A DNA stretch of 45,568 nucleotides from Opitutales bacterium (GTDB taxonomy: Bacteria; Verrucomicrobiota; Verrucomicrobiia; Opitutales; Seribacteraceae). Both the position numbers and the translations under genes were made by a program. Below are positions 1 to 8,611 of the stretch, piece after piece. The stretch is from NCBI GenBank assembly GCA_028045305.1, contig JAOFTV010000014.1:1-45568 (forward strand), read 5' to 3'. Each line of letters starts with the position of its first letter. Position 1 is the stretch's first letter. The notes beneath the pieces are model-generated. The model was not told the origin of the DNA. It ran no database searches and saw only the letters and a list, made by a program, of their open reading frames with translations.

Positions 1-42
1 ATACGTAAGGGTTAACCCTATCTTAGTAATCTTAAACATATC

Positions 43-585
43 TTAATTAAGCGAAATGTATAGGTGAGTACCTGCACTTATTTGAGTACTTAAATCAATG
101 GCATCTTCATTGCTTACTTGTATGCACCCGGAACTGGAGGGTTTCCCCAAGCGTTCCTCATGGTTGGTCCCATGAAGGTAGACAAACCTCTCGAAAGTAT
201 CCACAGACTTGCCTAGGTTGATCCCCTCCTGCAGTCCGCTCAGCCGTAATATACGAGATGTGATTAAGTTTTGCTCCTGCGTGCTCTTGTCACAATCCCA
301 AAAACGCTCTCCCTGGGGAATGCGGGCTTTGTAAACCATGCCAATGGGCTGCCCTTCCCCAATTACTTCACTCACAACATGCAGTCCCCAGGGAGTCCCA
401 AGAGAATCTTCTTTGCAACTTGGAGGTTTTAACGATGTAGAAACAACATATGTTTTGACAGCAGTTCCTTCTTTTTGATGATACATTTCCTGTCGCTGAA
501 TGGAAACGATCAACAAATCTTGGGTTTCTTTTAAGTTCAGTTGCTTTACAACCTTCAAGTACTCAACCTTTAAACTTATATCCAT
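43..585 (-). CDS. L,D-transpeptidase (YkuD domain), no signal peptide
   Basis: A 180-residue protein whose C-terminal half carries the YkuD signature: His138 in an HGT motif, followed by the SSGCI segment with the catalytic Cys154. The family makes 3-3 cross-links between diaminopimelate residues of peptidoglycan, or attaches proteins to it. No signal peptide or membrane segment is visible, so export is unexplained unless an upstream start is used. I chose the ATG at 585; a TTG at 618 would extend the protein by 11 residues into the divergent asd gene. The ATG shares base 585 with the TTG start of asd. The fold is clear; the exact substrate is not. Confidence 0.8.
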   Translation of the reverse strand: MDISLKVEYLKVVKQLNLKETQDLLIVSIQRQEMYHQKEGTAVKTYVVSTSLKPPSCKEDSLGTPWGLHVVSEVIGEGQPIGMVYKARIPQGERFWDCDKSTQEQNLITSRILRLSGLQEGINLGKSVDTFERFVYLHGTNHEERLGKPSSSGCIQVSNEDAIDLSTQISAGTHLYISLN

Positions 586-1619
586 TGAAAAAATATCGAA
601 TCGGCATAGTAGGCGCAACTGGTGCAGTTGGCCAAGAAATTATCAAGCTTCTTGAAAAGAGGAATTTCCCCGCATCCGAGGTGCGGCTCCTGGCATCCGA
701 ACGATCTGCTGGTCGGGAAATGAATGTGCTAGGGAATTCCACAAAAGTAATAGAGGCAACCCCCGCTGCTTTCGAGGATTTAGAAATCGCTATTTTTAGT
801 GCGGGATCAGAAAATTCTTTAACATTAATACCTGAGGCCGTCAAAAAAGGCTGCGTTGCTATCGATAATAGTTCTGCTTTTCGCATGAAAGAATCCGTCC
901 CTTTAGTGATTCCGGAAATAAACGGCTGTGATTTAGATAAGCATCAAGGAATTATTGCCAACCCAAATTGTTCAAGTGCAGTGGCGCTAATGGCTTTATT
1001 TCCATTGCATCAACGCTTTGGACTAAAGCGCTTCATTGCATCAACCTACCAAGCTGTCTCAGGTGCCGGTGCCATGGGGCCAATATGCTTAGACCGCGAA
1101 ATCAGCGAAAAGACAGGAGGTCACCCCAGTGAAACACATTCCGAATCTGTTTTCGCTCACCCCATAGCTTATAATTTAATTCCTCACATTGATGACTTCC
1201 GGGACGACGGTTACACCAAGGAAGAATTAAAGATGCGGAATGAGTCTGTCAAAATTCTTGGCTTAAAGGACCTAAAGGTTTCTTGTACCTGCGTGCGGGT
1301 CCCTGTTTACCGTGCTCACTCCATTTGTATAAGTGCCGAATTTAAGCAAAACGTAAATGTTCCTGATGCAAGGCAAGCCCTTCAATCGTTTGATGGCCTT
1401 GATTTTGTCGATGATCCCCAGAATAAAGTTTACCCGATGCCAATTAACTGTTCCGAGAAAGAAAATTGCCAGGTTGGCAGATTGAGATTAGACCATGCAC
1501 TTAGCAATGGCCTTGCCTTTTGGGTTGTCGGGGACCAATTATGGAAGGGTGCTGCACTGAATGCCATTCAAATTGCAGAAACTCTAATTCAAAGAAAATC
1601 AGTACGATTCATCAATTAG
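585..1619 (+). CDS. asd: Aspartate-semialdehyde dehydrogenase
   Basis: Reduces aspartyl phosphate to aspartate semialdehyde with NADPH, the branch point to lysine/diaminopimelate, threonine and methionine. The 344-residue length is normal. Visible motifs are the Rossmann GATGAVG at residues 10-16, catalytic Cys129 in NPNCSS, QAVSGAG at about 156-162, and the RVPVYRAH segment with the proton-transfer His245. The start is TTG at 585 and gives the usual MKKYRIGIVG family N-terminus; no ATG or GTG lies nearby in frame and no strong Shine-Dalgarno is seen. It is divergent from an L,D-transpeptidase that uses diaminopimelate-containing peptidoglycan. Confidence 0.95.
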   Translation: MKKYRIGIVGATGAVGQEIIKLLEKRNFPASEVRLLASERSAGREMNVLGNSTKVIEATPAAFEDLEIAIFSAGSENSLTLIPEAVKKGCVAIDNSSAFRMKESVPLVIPEINGCDLDKHQGIIANPNCSSAVALMALFPLHQRFGLKRFIASTYQAVSGAGAMGPICLDREISEKTGGHPSETHSESVFAHPIAYNLIPHIDDFRDDGYTKEELKMRNESVKILGLKDLKVSCTCVRVPVYRAHSICISAEFKQNVNVPDARQALQSFDGLDFVDDPQNKVYPMPINCSEKENCQVGRLRLDHALSNGLAFWVVGDQLWKGAALNAIQIAETLIQRKSVRFIN

Positions 1620-1653
1620 CAAAGTTTGGCAAAGATTATGCTTACTTTCTTCC

Positions 1654-2064
1654 ATGAACCCAATTGCAGTAACTGAACTTACCCGCCTTGGATCCTCCCT
1701 ACTTAGCCGTGGCATAGAATCGATCTCTGGAAAACCAAGTCCCCAATCAGACCCTTCCGTATTTGCAAATGAACTTTCCAGTGCTGAGGCAAAGCCTGAA
1801 GTCATCGATATTGAGGATGTAAAGAGTCAATTACTTAAAGACCCTACCCTCGCTAACTTTTTCAAGCAAAACACTGATAACACCATTCATGTTGATCGTC
1901 TTGCCGATGGTTCCATGAGGTTAGTTTCATCATCTGGAGACTTTTTTACCCTAGAAAAAAATTCTAAAGTTTGCCAATTGGCAAGTGACTTTCACACTAA
2001 ATGCCTTGAGTCGAATAAAAATTTGTCTCCCAGCAGAACTAACTCTGTTTTGTTAATTAGCTAA
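1654..2064 (+). CDS. Small hypothetical protein
   Basis: A 136-residue protein I do not recognise. It has no signal peptide or membrane segment. The N-terminal 50 residues are Ser/Pro-rich and probably flexible. The middle (about residues 50-110) alternates acidic and hydrophobic residues and looks foldable. It starts with ATG 34 bp after asd and ends 51 bp before the HDOD gene, all on the same strand, so it may be co-transcribed with either. Codon use resembles its neighbours. Confidence 0.6.
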   Translation: MNPIAVTELTRLGSSLLSRGIESISGKPSPQSDPSVFANELSSAEAKPEVIDIEDVKSQLLKDPTLANFFKQNTDNTIHVDRLADGSMRLVSSSGDFFTLEKNSKVCQLASDFHTKCLESNKNLSPSRTNSVLLIS

Positions 2065-2115
2065 CTAGTTTTAGGCAATCCATCTCCCGATTGAGTCATT
2101 CCTTAGATTCTTGCC

Positions 2116-3006
2116 ATGCGCCCCCCATCGGACTTTCTTCTCATCGAGAAGATCAATCAGTGTCCGAAACTCGCATCACTTCGAAGCATTAATGACACGC
2201 TCCGTTCCTTAATCGATTCAGAAGATAGTTTTCTTGCTCAAATCGCAGAAGTTATTCGTCTCGATCCTTCTTTAACCACGCGAGTTCTTGATTTAGTTAA
2301 CTCTATCTTCTTCGGAAGTAAGGATAATAACCGTATAAATGGGGTTGAGGAGGCGTCGATTTTTTTGGGACTGAACCGCATCAGGGAACTCCTTGTTGCT
2401 ACTCCTGTCATCGAAGAAATTTTTGAACTTGGGAAAGAAACTCATTCATTTCCGTGGGAAGACTTTTGGAAGCACAGCATTGGTACGGCTATCATGACGA
2501 GGGAATTACTTGCCATATTGGACGAAAGTTATGAAGAAGAAGCAGATTATGTTGCTGGTCTTTTACATAACCTTGGGATTTTGATTTTAGCCATCACCTT
2601 TCCTGAATACTTTAAAGAAATCTACCAAAAGCCATTTGAGAATCCTGATTCGATCATCGAATCAGAGTGCAACAATGTTGGCTGGGATCATGCGAAAATT
2701 GGTGCTTATTATCTTTGGAATCACCATATTGCAGATAATGTGGTCGATGCCATTCATTGGCACAACCAACCTGAGATGGCCAAGGAGAGCCCAAAGCTCG
2801 CTGCAGCAATTCAAGTATCTGACCGCTTTATATCGGAACTCGGCTTTACTGGACTGGCTAACTACCCCATCCCAAAGTCTGGATCTCATAAAACATTAAC
2901 TGGCTGGAAGATGCTTTTTGACGACAAGGAAGACCCTGCTGCGGTTGAGGAAAAACTAAGCCAGTGTGCGGAGAGATTAGATCAGACACTGAATGGGATT
3001 ATTTAA
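2116..3006 (+). CDS. HDOD domain protein
   Basis: A 296-residue protein built almost entirely from an HDOD domain, the non-catalytic relative of HD phosphohydrolases often found in signalling and stress regulation. It shows the family pattern of a DPSLTTRVLDLVNS helix near residues 55-70 and a LLHNLG segment near 149-154, where Asn replaces the metal-binding Asp of true HD enzymes. The later WDHAKIGAYYLW and WHNQP segments also fit. No sensor or output domain is attached. It converges with the actin-like gene, with only 2 bp between the stop codons. Specific role unknown. Confidence 0.8.
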   Translation: MRPPSDFLLIEKINQCPKLASLRSINDTLRSLIDSEDSFLAQIAEVIRLDPSLTTRVLDLVNSIFFGSKDNNRINGVEEASIFLGLNRIRELLVATPVIEEIFELGKETHSFPWEDFWKHSIGTAIMTRELLAILDESYEEEADYVAGLLHNLGILILAITFPEYFKEIYQKPFENPDSIIESECNNVGWDHAKIGAYYLWNHHIADNVVDAIHWHNQPEMAKESPKLAAAIQVSDRFISELGFTGLANYPIPKSGSHKTLTGWKMLFDDKEDPAAVEEKLSQCAERLDQTLNGII

Positions 3007-3008
3007 GA

Positions 3009-4136
3009 TCAATCCCTAATCCACTGATCATTACGGGCAGCTTTTGCCACCTTCAGTCCTCCGATAGCAACCAAGGGCGAAAAATCTTTTTGAGAAAGCC
3101 TGACTTCTGGATCCTCATATCCTTCCCCAACCAGTCTGCTCTGTAATTCTTGATCAATATTACGAATTCGGCTACCCCCACCCGTTAAGATAACATTTTT
3201 AAGGAGGGAGAAAACTGACTGAGGGGATGCAGATGCGATCACTTCTGAAAAAGTGCCCATCATTTCATCAAGTAAACGATTACAGGCTTCACCAACTTGC
3301 TTGCCGATCTCGATCTTTCTTGGCTTTCCTTCTACGGGTATTTTGACGCGAACACCAGCTTCTGGCTCTCCGCAATAAGAATGATCTTCCTTAAAGGATC
3401 GAACCATTGAAATAGGAAGATTTGCATCCGAGTATGACTCTCTTATCAACTGATCGAGAATAACATCCACCTCGTTTCCAGCAAACGGAATGCTAAATAA
3501 ATCATCGGCTTTAGGGAAATATCCCTGGACAATACAAAAATCAGTCGTCCCTGCCCCAATGTCAATGAAGAGGGAATTACTGACAGGGTCTTGATAATCC
3601 GCATCTTCAAGCTTTCCTTCGTCTCTCATTCCTAATGCGGCCAAGAATGGTTCAGGGATAAGTAAAATTCCATCAAAGGCTTCGAGGGCTGCCTTCCTGA
3701 GATCAGCTTTGGCCTTTTCATCAGCGACAGCAGGAATCCCAATTACGCAAAGTGCTTCGCTACTGTTACCCGGGTCGACCTGCTCTCTTAAGTTATGGAG
3801 GAAGGATGTGGTGCCGGCCAAGTCCTGAATAACGCCATCTCCAAGTGGATAAGTAAGCCTTAGGTGCAACTCATTATCCAAGGCATTTTGTCCGTGAAGC
3901 ATCTCTGCGTTACCAGGTAGTATCCCAGCTAAGATTCCCTCATCAGGATAGCCGACAACGGTCGGCACGACAATACCTTCATGATTCGTTGAACCAGGCT
4001 TAGACAGCTTGCTAATTATGCAGGATTCAAGGGTACCAAGATCAAGACCTAGAAGAATTCTCTTTTTCTTCTTGGGAACTGGGGACGAAGACAGATCAAT
4101 ATCCTGTTTATCGTCTACAATTTTAGTATTGGTCAT
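3009..4136 (-). CDS. MamK-like bacterial actin
   Basis: A 375-residue protein of the actin/Hsp70 ATPase fold. Phosphate-1 is LGLDLGT (29-35), the connect region includes Glu162 in PEPF, phosphate-2 is DIGAGTTD (192-199) and the adenosine motif is TGGGSRI (318-324). From memory, several features match MamK, the magnetosome filament actin, better than MreB: VVGYP near residue 60, YPLGDGV near 96-102, the Pro-containing insertion after DIGAGTTD, a KEDHSYCG segment aligned with KEQFSFVG, and a charged rather than hydrophobic end. It has a 25-residue basic N-terminal extension. It lies 33 bp downstream of an acidic protein gene in the same operon. It probably forms filaments; the cargo is unknown. 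No other magnetosome genes are present. Confidence 0.75.
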   Translation of the reverse strand: MTNTKIVDDKQDIDLSSSPVPKKKKRILLGLDLGTLESCIISKLSKPGSTNHEGIVVPTVVGYPDEGILAGILPGNAEMLHGQNALDNELHLRLTYPLGDGVIQDLAGTTSFLHNLREQVDPGNSSEALCVIGIPAVADEKAKADLRKAALEAFDGILLIPEPFLAALGMRDEGKLEDADYQDPVSNSLFIDIGAGTTDFCIVQGYFPKADDLFSIPFAGNEVDVILDQLIRESYSDANLPISMVRSFKEDHSYCGEPEAGVRVKIPVEGKPRKIEIGKQVGEACNRLLDEMMGTFSEVIASASPQSVFSLLKNVILTGGGSRIRNIDQELQSRLVGEGYEDPEVRLSQKDFSPLVAIGGLKVAKAARNDQWIRD

Positions 4137-4169
4137 GGGGTGAAGGTATATTTGAAAAGGTTACTCAGA

Positions 4170-4802
4170 CTAATTAGGTGACAACAAAATTTCATCAATC
4201 ATTTCTTCAATTTCGTCAAACCTCAATCCTTCACCAACCATACTCTCTTCAGGCTCAGTGGGTACATCAATCTCTTCGGGATTATCGGGATGTTCAAACT
4301 GAAACTGTTTCTCAGGGTCTGCCCCAGTGATTTTATTCTTTATTGAAGAGGCTGGCGGAGAAGAATCTTCATCCGGGAAACTTCCCTCATTAACATTTGT
4401 TTCTACAAGAAGTTCTTTTGTCGCTAATGATTCCTTCCGAGGAAGTTCGGCCTTCGTCAATCCGGAAAGAGATTGAACAACTCCACTGAGTTTTTCAGAA
4501 ATAGACGAAACCTCGCTTTTCACTAAACTCGCCACTCTTACTTCAAAGCGTGCGGCAAACAAATCAAAGGCAGTGGCAAGTTCATCAGCCCGAGCGGACT
4601 CATCATCAAACAACTCCTTCAGTTTCGATTTTTTTTCCGAAGCATCTAAGTTCGAAGTTTTTGCCCAACTCACAACGAGCTTCGGGATTTCATCACGCAG
4701 GATAGACACAGCTGCTTTGTCATCTCCAACAAGCCTGCGAACACAAGCCCGGCGAAAGCCTGACTTCAATGCTTCGTATGGGGATGCTGGCACAGAGGAC
4801 AT
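4170..4802 (-). CDS. Acidic hypothetical protein, possible actin partner
   Basis: A 210-residue cytoplasmic protein I do not recognise. Residues 1-120 are predicted by eye to be helical and charged. Residues 130-195 form a Pro/Glu/Asp/Ser-rich, probably disordered linker. The last 17 residues form a compact amphipathic acidic helix (RFDEIEEMIDEILLSP). A flexible acidic arm ending in a short helix is a common layout for proteins that bind filaments. Its position directly upstream of the MamK-like actin suggests a shared function. This is inference from context and composition only. Confidence 0.7.
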   Translation of the reverse strand: MSSVPASPYEALKSGFRRACVRRLVGDDKAAVSILRDEIPKLVVSWAKTSNLDASEKKSKLKELFDDESARADELATAFDLFAARFEVRVASLVKSEVSSISEKLSGVVQSLSGLTKAELPRKESLATKELLVETNVNEGSFPDEDSSPPASSIKNKITGADPEKQFQFEHPDNPEEIDVPTEPEESMVGEGLRFDEIEEMIDEILLSPN

Positions 4803-4841
4803 AAAGACGGATATTTTGTGATTCAGTCAGGCAACGACAAC

Positions 4842-5666
4842 TTAATTCTTAGTTATACCTTGATAAAAAAGTTCATCCGCCTGCTTTAGAACGCTCCTAA
4901 TCCCCTTCCCTTTATTGCCAAAATGTTCGTTATAGAAGTTAGTGATGTCCATTGGAAGCGGTGCAACAAAGCTCTCTGTCGTTTCTGTATTAACTAGCCA
5001 CCTTCCATGCAAAGCCTGCCGGTTAAGCTCAAGCATCGATCTCCATTCTTCCTTCCATCCATTGCTGCAAAACTCAAGGTACAAGTGCTCATTGCCACCG
5101 TAAAGCTTGTCGCCGACTAAAGAATGCCCCAAAGACTGTGCGTGCACTCTTATTTGGTGCTTTCTGCCTGTATTTGTCCTAACGAGACAAAGGGTGTGCT
5201 TTTCACCCGCGATCAGGGGAGTGAACATAGTTTCGGAGTATTTCGATTTTCGGCTTTTCCCCGTCACACATTGTTTAACAAATACCGCACTTGCAGAATC
5301 GTTTCCAATGTAGCCCTCAACGAGTTGTTCGCCAACTAGTTCCCCTCTCATGATAGCAAGGTAACCTCTCTTTACAGTCTTGTACTCAATACCTTTCTGC
5401 CAACAACTTGCTGCTTTTCGATGCTTCGCCATAAGGATAACTCCACTTGTCTCTCGATCAAGGCGACTAGCCAAATGAATCGATTCCTTCCCAAGGTATA
5501 ATTTGGCCGTCCCAACTAAACTTGATAAAGGTCCATTCTTTGAGGGATGACACACCAACCACCCCGGTTTATTCAAAACCAGCAGATCATTACTTTCATA
5601 CAAAATCCATTGTTTGAAATCATCGATTTCAACTAGAGGAGCGTCCTGAAGAATTTCATCTTTCAT
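4842..5666 (-). CDS. RluA-family 23S/tRNA pseudouridine synthase
   Basis: Converts uridine to pseudouridine in structured RNA. The catalytic Asp lies in SRLDRETSG (the HRLDxxTSG family motif), near residue 70. RTNTGRKHQIRVHAQSLGH is the second conserved block, followed by GDKLYGG. No S4 domain precedes the catalytic domain, unlike RluB/C/D types. I chose ATG at 5666 (274 residues); the reading frame extends two codons further to a TTG at 5672. It is the first gene of a minus-strand run that includes the acidic protein and the MamK-like actin, with a 39 bp gap, and is divergent from the hibernation factor gene. RNA target not determinable. Confidence 0.88.
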   Translation of the reverse strand: MKDEILQDAPLVEIDDFKQWILYESNDLLVLNKPGWLVCHPSKNGPLSSLVGTAKLYLGKESIHLASRLDRETSGVILMAKHRKAASCWQKGIEYKTVKRGYLAIMRGELVGEQLVEGYIGNDSASAVFVKQCVTGKSRKSKYSETMFTPLIAGEKHTLCLVRTNTGRKHQIRVHAQSLGHSLVGDKLYGGNEHLYLEFCSNGWKEEWRSMLELNRQALHGRWLVNTETTESFVAPLPMDITNFYNEHFGNKGKGIRSVLKQADELFYQGITKN

Positions 5667-5792
5667 GAACAAAGAAAATCTGATCTTAAAAAAAATGAAA
5701 TAAAATTGGAGAAATTGAACATCCTGTGGTTTGGTAAAGTTTAGACATGTGCATTTCTGCGCAAGAACATAACCAAAAATATAAACGCATAT

Positions 5793-6143
5793 ATGAAGAA
5801 TAATCTGATCCTATCTGGACTTCATCTCCCCCTCACGGACTCACACAAGGAAATTGTTTCCACTAAAATGGAAAAAATCTTCAAGCATGAAGAAAAAATA
5901 ATCCGGGCACGCATCGAGTTAGAAAGATCTGCAAAATCTTCCTCCCGTGAAAATGAATTTGTGGCAAAAGGCCACCTCGAATTGAAGGGCACCACGATCA
6001 CCATATCATCAGCATCAGGCAATATCTTCAAATCCATAGACGACTTAATTGAAAAACTTGACCGGGGCTTGCGTCGCCGGTCCAGGCTAAAAAAAGTCAA
6101 AAGAAAACAATCTTCATTGCAGGAATTACCCCACGCTGCATAA
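5793..6143 (+). CDS. hpf: Ribosome hibernation promoting factor, short form
   Basis: A 116-residue protein of the HPF/RaiA (sigma-54 modulation) family, which binds the 30S decoding centre in stationary phase. It opens with the typical ISGLHLPLTDSHKEIV-like strand-helix, has the acidic and basic surfaces expected, and ends with a basic stretch (RGLRRRSRLKKVKRK) that would contact rRNA. It lacks the C-terminal dimerisation domain of long HPF, so it would be the short type. A strong intrinsic terminator follows 21 bp after the stop. Confidence 0.85.
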   Translation: MKNNLILSGLHLPLTDSHKEIVSTKMEKIFKHEEKIIRARIELERSAKSSSRENEFVAKGHLELKGTTITISSASGNIFKSIDDLIEKLDRGLRRRSRLKKVKRKQSSLQELPHAA

Positions 6144-6164
6144 AGCGTAGTTCTGCAATCTCGT

Positions 6165-6193
6165 AAAGCCCTCCCACCCCGGAGGGCTTTTTT
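6165..6193 (+). terminator. Intrinsic terminator after hpf
   Basis: A perfect 10 bp stem (6165-6174 with 6181-6190), a 6-base C-rich loop and a run of six T. It lies between the convergent hpf and coaC genes. The reverse strand has a weaker T tract, so it may also stop coaC transcription less efficiently. Confidence 0.92.
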
Positions 6194-6204
6194 GTATCCA
6201 AATC

Positions 6205-6774
6205 CTAGGATAGTAATTTTACTGCTCGCGAAAAAATTTCCTCAACCGGTGCCATCTTCCCGACACCTTCGTAACCGCATGCCAATTCCCCCACTACCGG
6301 TTCAACAAAACATACACCTCGTTCAGATAAAATCTCCCGGTTTCCTGCAGTTGCTGGATGCTCGAACATTTTACCATTCATAGCAGGCGCAATAAGAATT
6401 GGTGCAGGGGTGGCAAGGTATATTGACGAAAGTAAATCAGGGCAATTTCCATGGGTGAAATTTGCTATTTGATTAGCGGTTGCTGGTGCGACCACAAAAA
6501 GGTCCGCTTGATCGGCGAGTTCTATGTGACCGGGTTGCCAGTTTTTTTCTTCATCCCACAGCGAAACCGAAACTGGGTTCCTTGAAAGCGTGCCCATGGT
6601 AAGAGGTGATATAAAGCGTGTGGCAGATTCCGTCATGACCACAAAAACTTCAGCCCCGGCCTTTCGAAACTCACTCGCTAAGTCTGCTGACTTGTAAGCC
6701 GCAATAGAGCCAGACACACCTAGAACCAAGATTTTTCCAGACAGGCATTTTAAATCTTCAACATCGTCAATCAT
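6205..6774 (-). CDS. coaC: Phosphopantothenoylcysteine decarboxylase, stand-alone CoaC
   Basis: An FMN-dependent decarboxylase of coenzyme A synthesis that makes 4'-phosphopantetheine. The 189-residue protein has the flavoprotein-fold start (LGVSGSIAAYK), the active-site His in PGHIELADQAD, the VVAPATANQIA segment, the substrate-recognition PAMNGKM motif and the GELACGYEGVGKM loop carrying the catalytic Cys. Most bacteria fuse this to the CoaB synthetase domain; here the protein stops after the decarboxylase, so CoaB must be encoded elsewhere. ATG at 6774; divergent from leuA with 108 bp between. Confidence 0.9.
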   Translation of the reverse strand: MIDDVEDLKCLSGKILVLGVSGSIAAYKSADLASEFRKAGAEVFVVMTESATRFISPLTMGTLSRNPVSVSLWDEEKNWQPGHIELADQADLFVVAPATANQIANFTHGNCPDLLSSIYLATPAPILIAPAMNGKMFEHPATAGNREILSERGVCFVEPVVGELACGYEGVGKMAPVEEIFSRAVKLLS

Positions 6775-6882
6775 CGTCTACAAAATGATAAGGATAAGAA
6801 ATAACCAGACAACCCTGATCTTGTACATTCGATTAACACTTTCCAAGAACGGTCAAAAAGAATAATAATAGAAATATCCGTT

Positions 6883-8556
6883 ATGCAAAAAAAACCGATC
6901 ACCAAATACAAACCTTGGGGAGTAATTAATCTACCTGACCGTCAATGGCCCAACCGTACCATTGAGCGGGCACCTCAGTGGTGCAGTGTTGACCTACGGG
7001 ACGGCAACCAGGCACTTCCTATACCTATGGGAGTCAAAGAGAAAGTTGAACTGTTTAAACTTCTGTGTGAGATTGGTTTTAATCAAATCGAAATTGGGTT
7101 CCCCTCCGCCGCTCAAACCGAATTTGATTTCGCCCGTAAATTGATTGATGGAAACTTGGTGCCTGATGGCGTATCTTTACAGGTTCTAACCCAAGCCCGG
7201 GAACACCTTATAAAAAGAAGTTTTGAGAGCTTGCGAGGTGCAAAAAAGGCAATCATTCATGTCTATAATTCCACATCCCCCCTGCAACGCCAAGTAACCT
7301 TTGGCATGTCTAAAGAACAAATTAAACAAATTGCGATAGAGGGTGTCTCCCTGGTTAAAAAACTACTTCCCGAACTGCCGGATACAGAAGTACAACTGGA
7401 ATATTCTCCAGAAAGTTTTTCCGATACTGAGGTTGATTATGCACTCGAGGTCTGTGAAGCGGTTATGGATGCATGGGAACCTACAGATAATAATCCAATC
7501 ATTCTTAATTTACCGGCAACTGTTGAACTCTTCACTCCCAATATTCATGCGGATCAAATCGAATGGTTTAGTCGAAACCTCACTGAGCGGAACAAAGCCA
7601 TTATAAGCCTGCACACTCACAACGACCGAGGCACAGGCACTGCTGCCACTGAGTTGGGCCTCCTTGCCGGCGCTGACCGTGTGGAGGGTACACTATTTGG
7701 AAATGGAGAGCGAACAGGAAACCTTGATATAGTAACGGTTGCTTTGAATATGTACAGCCAGGGACTCCACCCTAACCTTCATTTCGATAACATCGAAGGT
7801 ATTCGTGAAACCTACGAACGAACTACAGGGATGACTGTCCATGACCGCCATCCCTACGGTGGCGACCTTGTCTTTACCGCTTTTTCCGGCTCGCATCAGG
7901 ACGCCATAAAAAAAGGAATGGACCAAAGGAAAAATGCTAGTGGTGACGGACAGGAACATTGGCAAGTCCCCTACCTCTCCATTGATCCTGGCGATATTGG
8001 GCGATCCTACGAAGCAATTATTCGTATAAATAGCCAGAGTGGAAAAGGTGGGGTTGCTTATGTCCTTTCCCGTGAGTTCGGTTTAGAGTTACCCAAGCCG
8101 ATGCATCCAGAAGTTGGGCAAATGATGAATAAAAAAGCCGACTCTGAGTCACGTGAATTGGCAGCGGAGGAAATTTACGAAACCTTTAAGAAAGAATTTC
8201 TAAACAAAAAGGAACCACTCAACCTTATAAGCTATGAAACAGGCAAAGGTGATAATGACTACTTGAGCTGCAGTGCGGTAATAGAAAATAATGGAAAAAA
8301 AATCGAGCTTTCCGGACAAGGCAATGGGCCGATTAATGCCTTTGTGCATGCTATGGAAAATGCAGGCTTAAAGGACTTTAAACTGATCGATTACAGGCAA
8401 CACTCGATTGGAGGTGGCTCTGCTACGGAGTCGGCTGCTTTTGTGCAGTTGCAAATCAAATCAGGAAAAGTGGCATATGGTTGCGGCATTCATGCAAGTA
8501 TAGAAAAAAGCGGGATTCTTGCCTTAATTAGTTCATACAATCGAGTTCATCATTAA
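6883..8556 (+). CDS. leuA: 2-isopropylmalate synthase (long LeuA type)
   Basis: Condenses acetyl-CoA with 2-ketoisovalerate, the first committed step of leucine synthesis. The 557-residue length and the N-terminus (PDRQWPNR, then DLRDGNQ at 37-43) match the longer LeuA class of actinobacteria and fungi rather than the E. coli class. The metal-binding HTHNDRG (244-250) and the GNGERTGN loop are present. The last 120 residues form the leucine-binding regulatory domain, ending in GKVAYGCGIHASIEKSG and a terminal NR segment. Feedback inhibition by leucine is expected from the family. No attenuator is evident in the 108 bp upstream. Confidence 0.93.
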   Translation: MQKKPITKYKPWGVINLPDRQWPNRTIERAPQWCSVDLRDGNQALPIPMGVKEKVELFKLLCEIGFNQIEIGFPSAAQTEFDFARKLIDGNLVPDGVSLQVLTQAREHLIKRSFESLRGAKKAIIHVYNSTSPLQRQVTFGMSKEQIKQIAIEGVSLVKKLLPELPDTEVQLEYSPESFSDTEVDYALEVCEAVMDAWEPTDNNPIILNLPATVELFTPNIHADQIEWFSRNLTERNKAIISLHTHNDRGTGTAATELGLLAGADRVEGTLFGNGERTGNLDIVTVALNMYSQGLHPNLHFDNIEGIRETYERTTGMTVHDRHPYGGDLVFTAFSGSHQDAIKKGMDQRKNASGDGQEHWQVPYLSIDPGDIGRSYEAIIRINSQSGKGGVAYVLSREFGLELPKPMHPEVGQMMNKKADSESRELAAEEIYETFKKEFLNKKEPLNLISYETGKGDNDYLSCSAVIENNGKKIELSGQGNGPINAFVHAMENAGLKDFKLIDYRQHSIGGGSATESAAFVQLQIKSGKVAYGCGIHASIEKSGILALISSYNRVHH

Positions 8557-8611
8557 ACCTTTTTGATTCAATTGTTTTGATTTCAGTATCGGTAACGCCA
8601 AGAATCTAGAC

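Noticed and set aside
3009..4136. Evidence of a magnetosome island from the MamK-like gene
   Set aside because: No mamA, mamB, mamE, mamM or related genes occur in the window, and neighbours are ordinary housekeeping genes.
5673..5792. Promoter candidate TTGAAC upstream of hpf
   Set aside because: No acceptable -10 hexamer lies at 16-18 bp spacing, so I do not report it.
6775..6882. Possible leucine attenuator or T-box before leuA
   Set aside because: No leader peptide with Leu codons, T-box core or terminator hairpin is visible in the 108 bp spacer.
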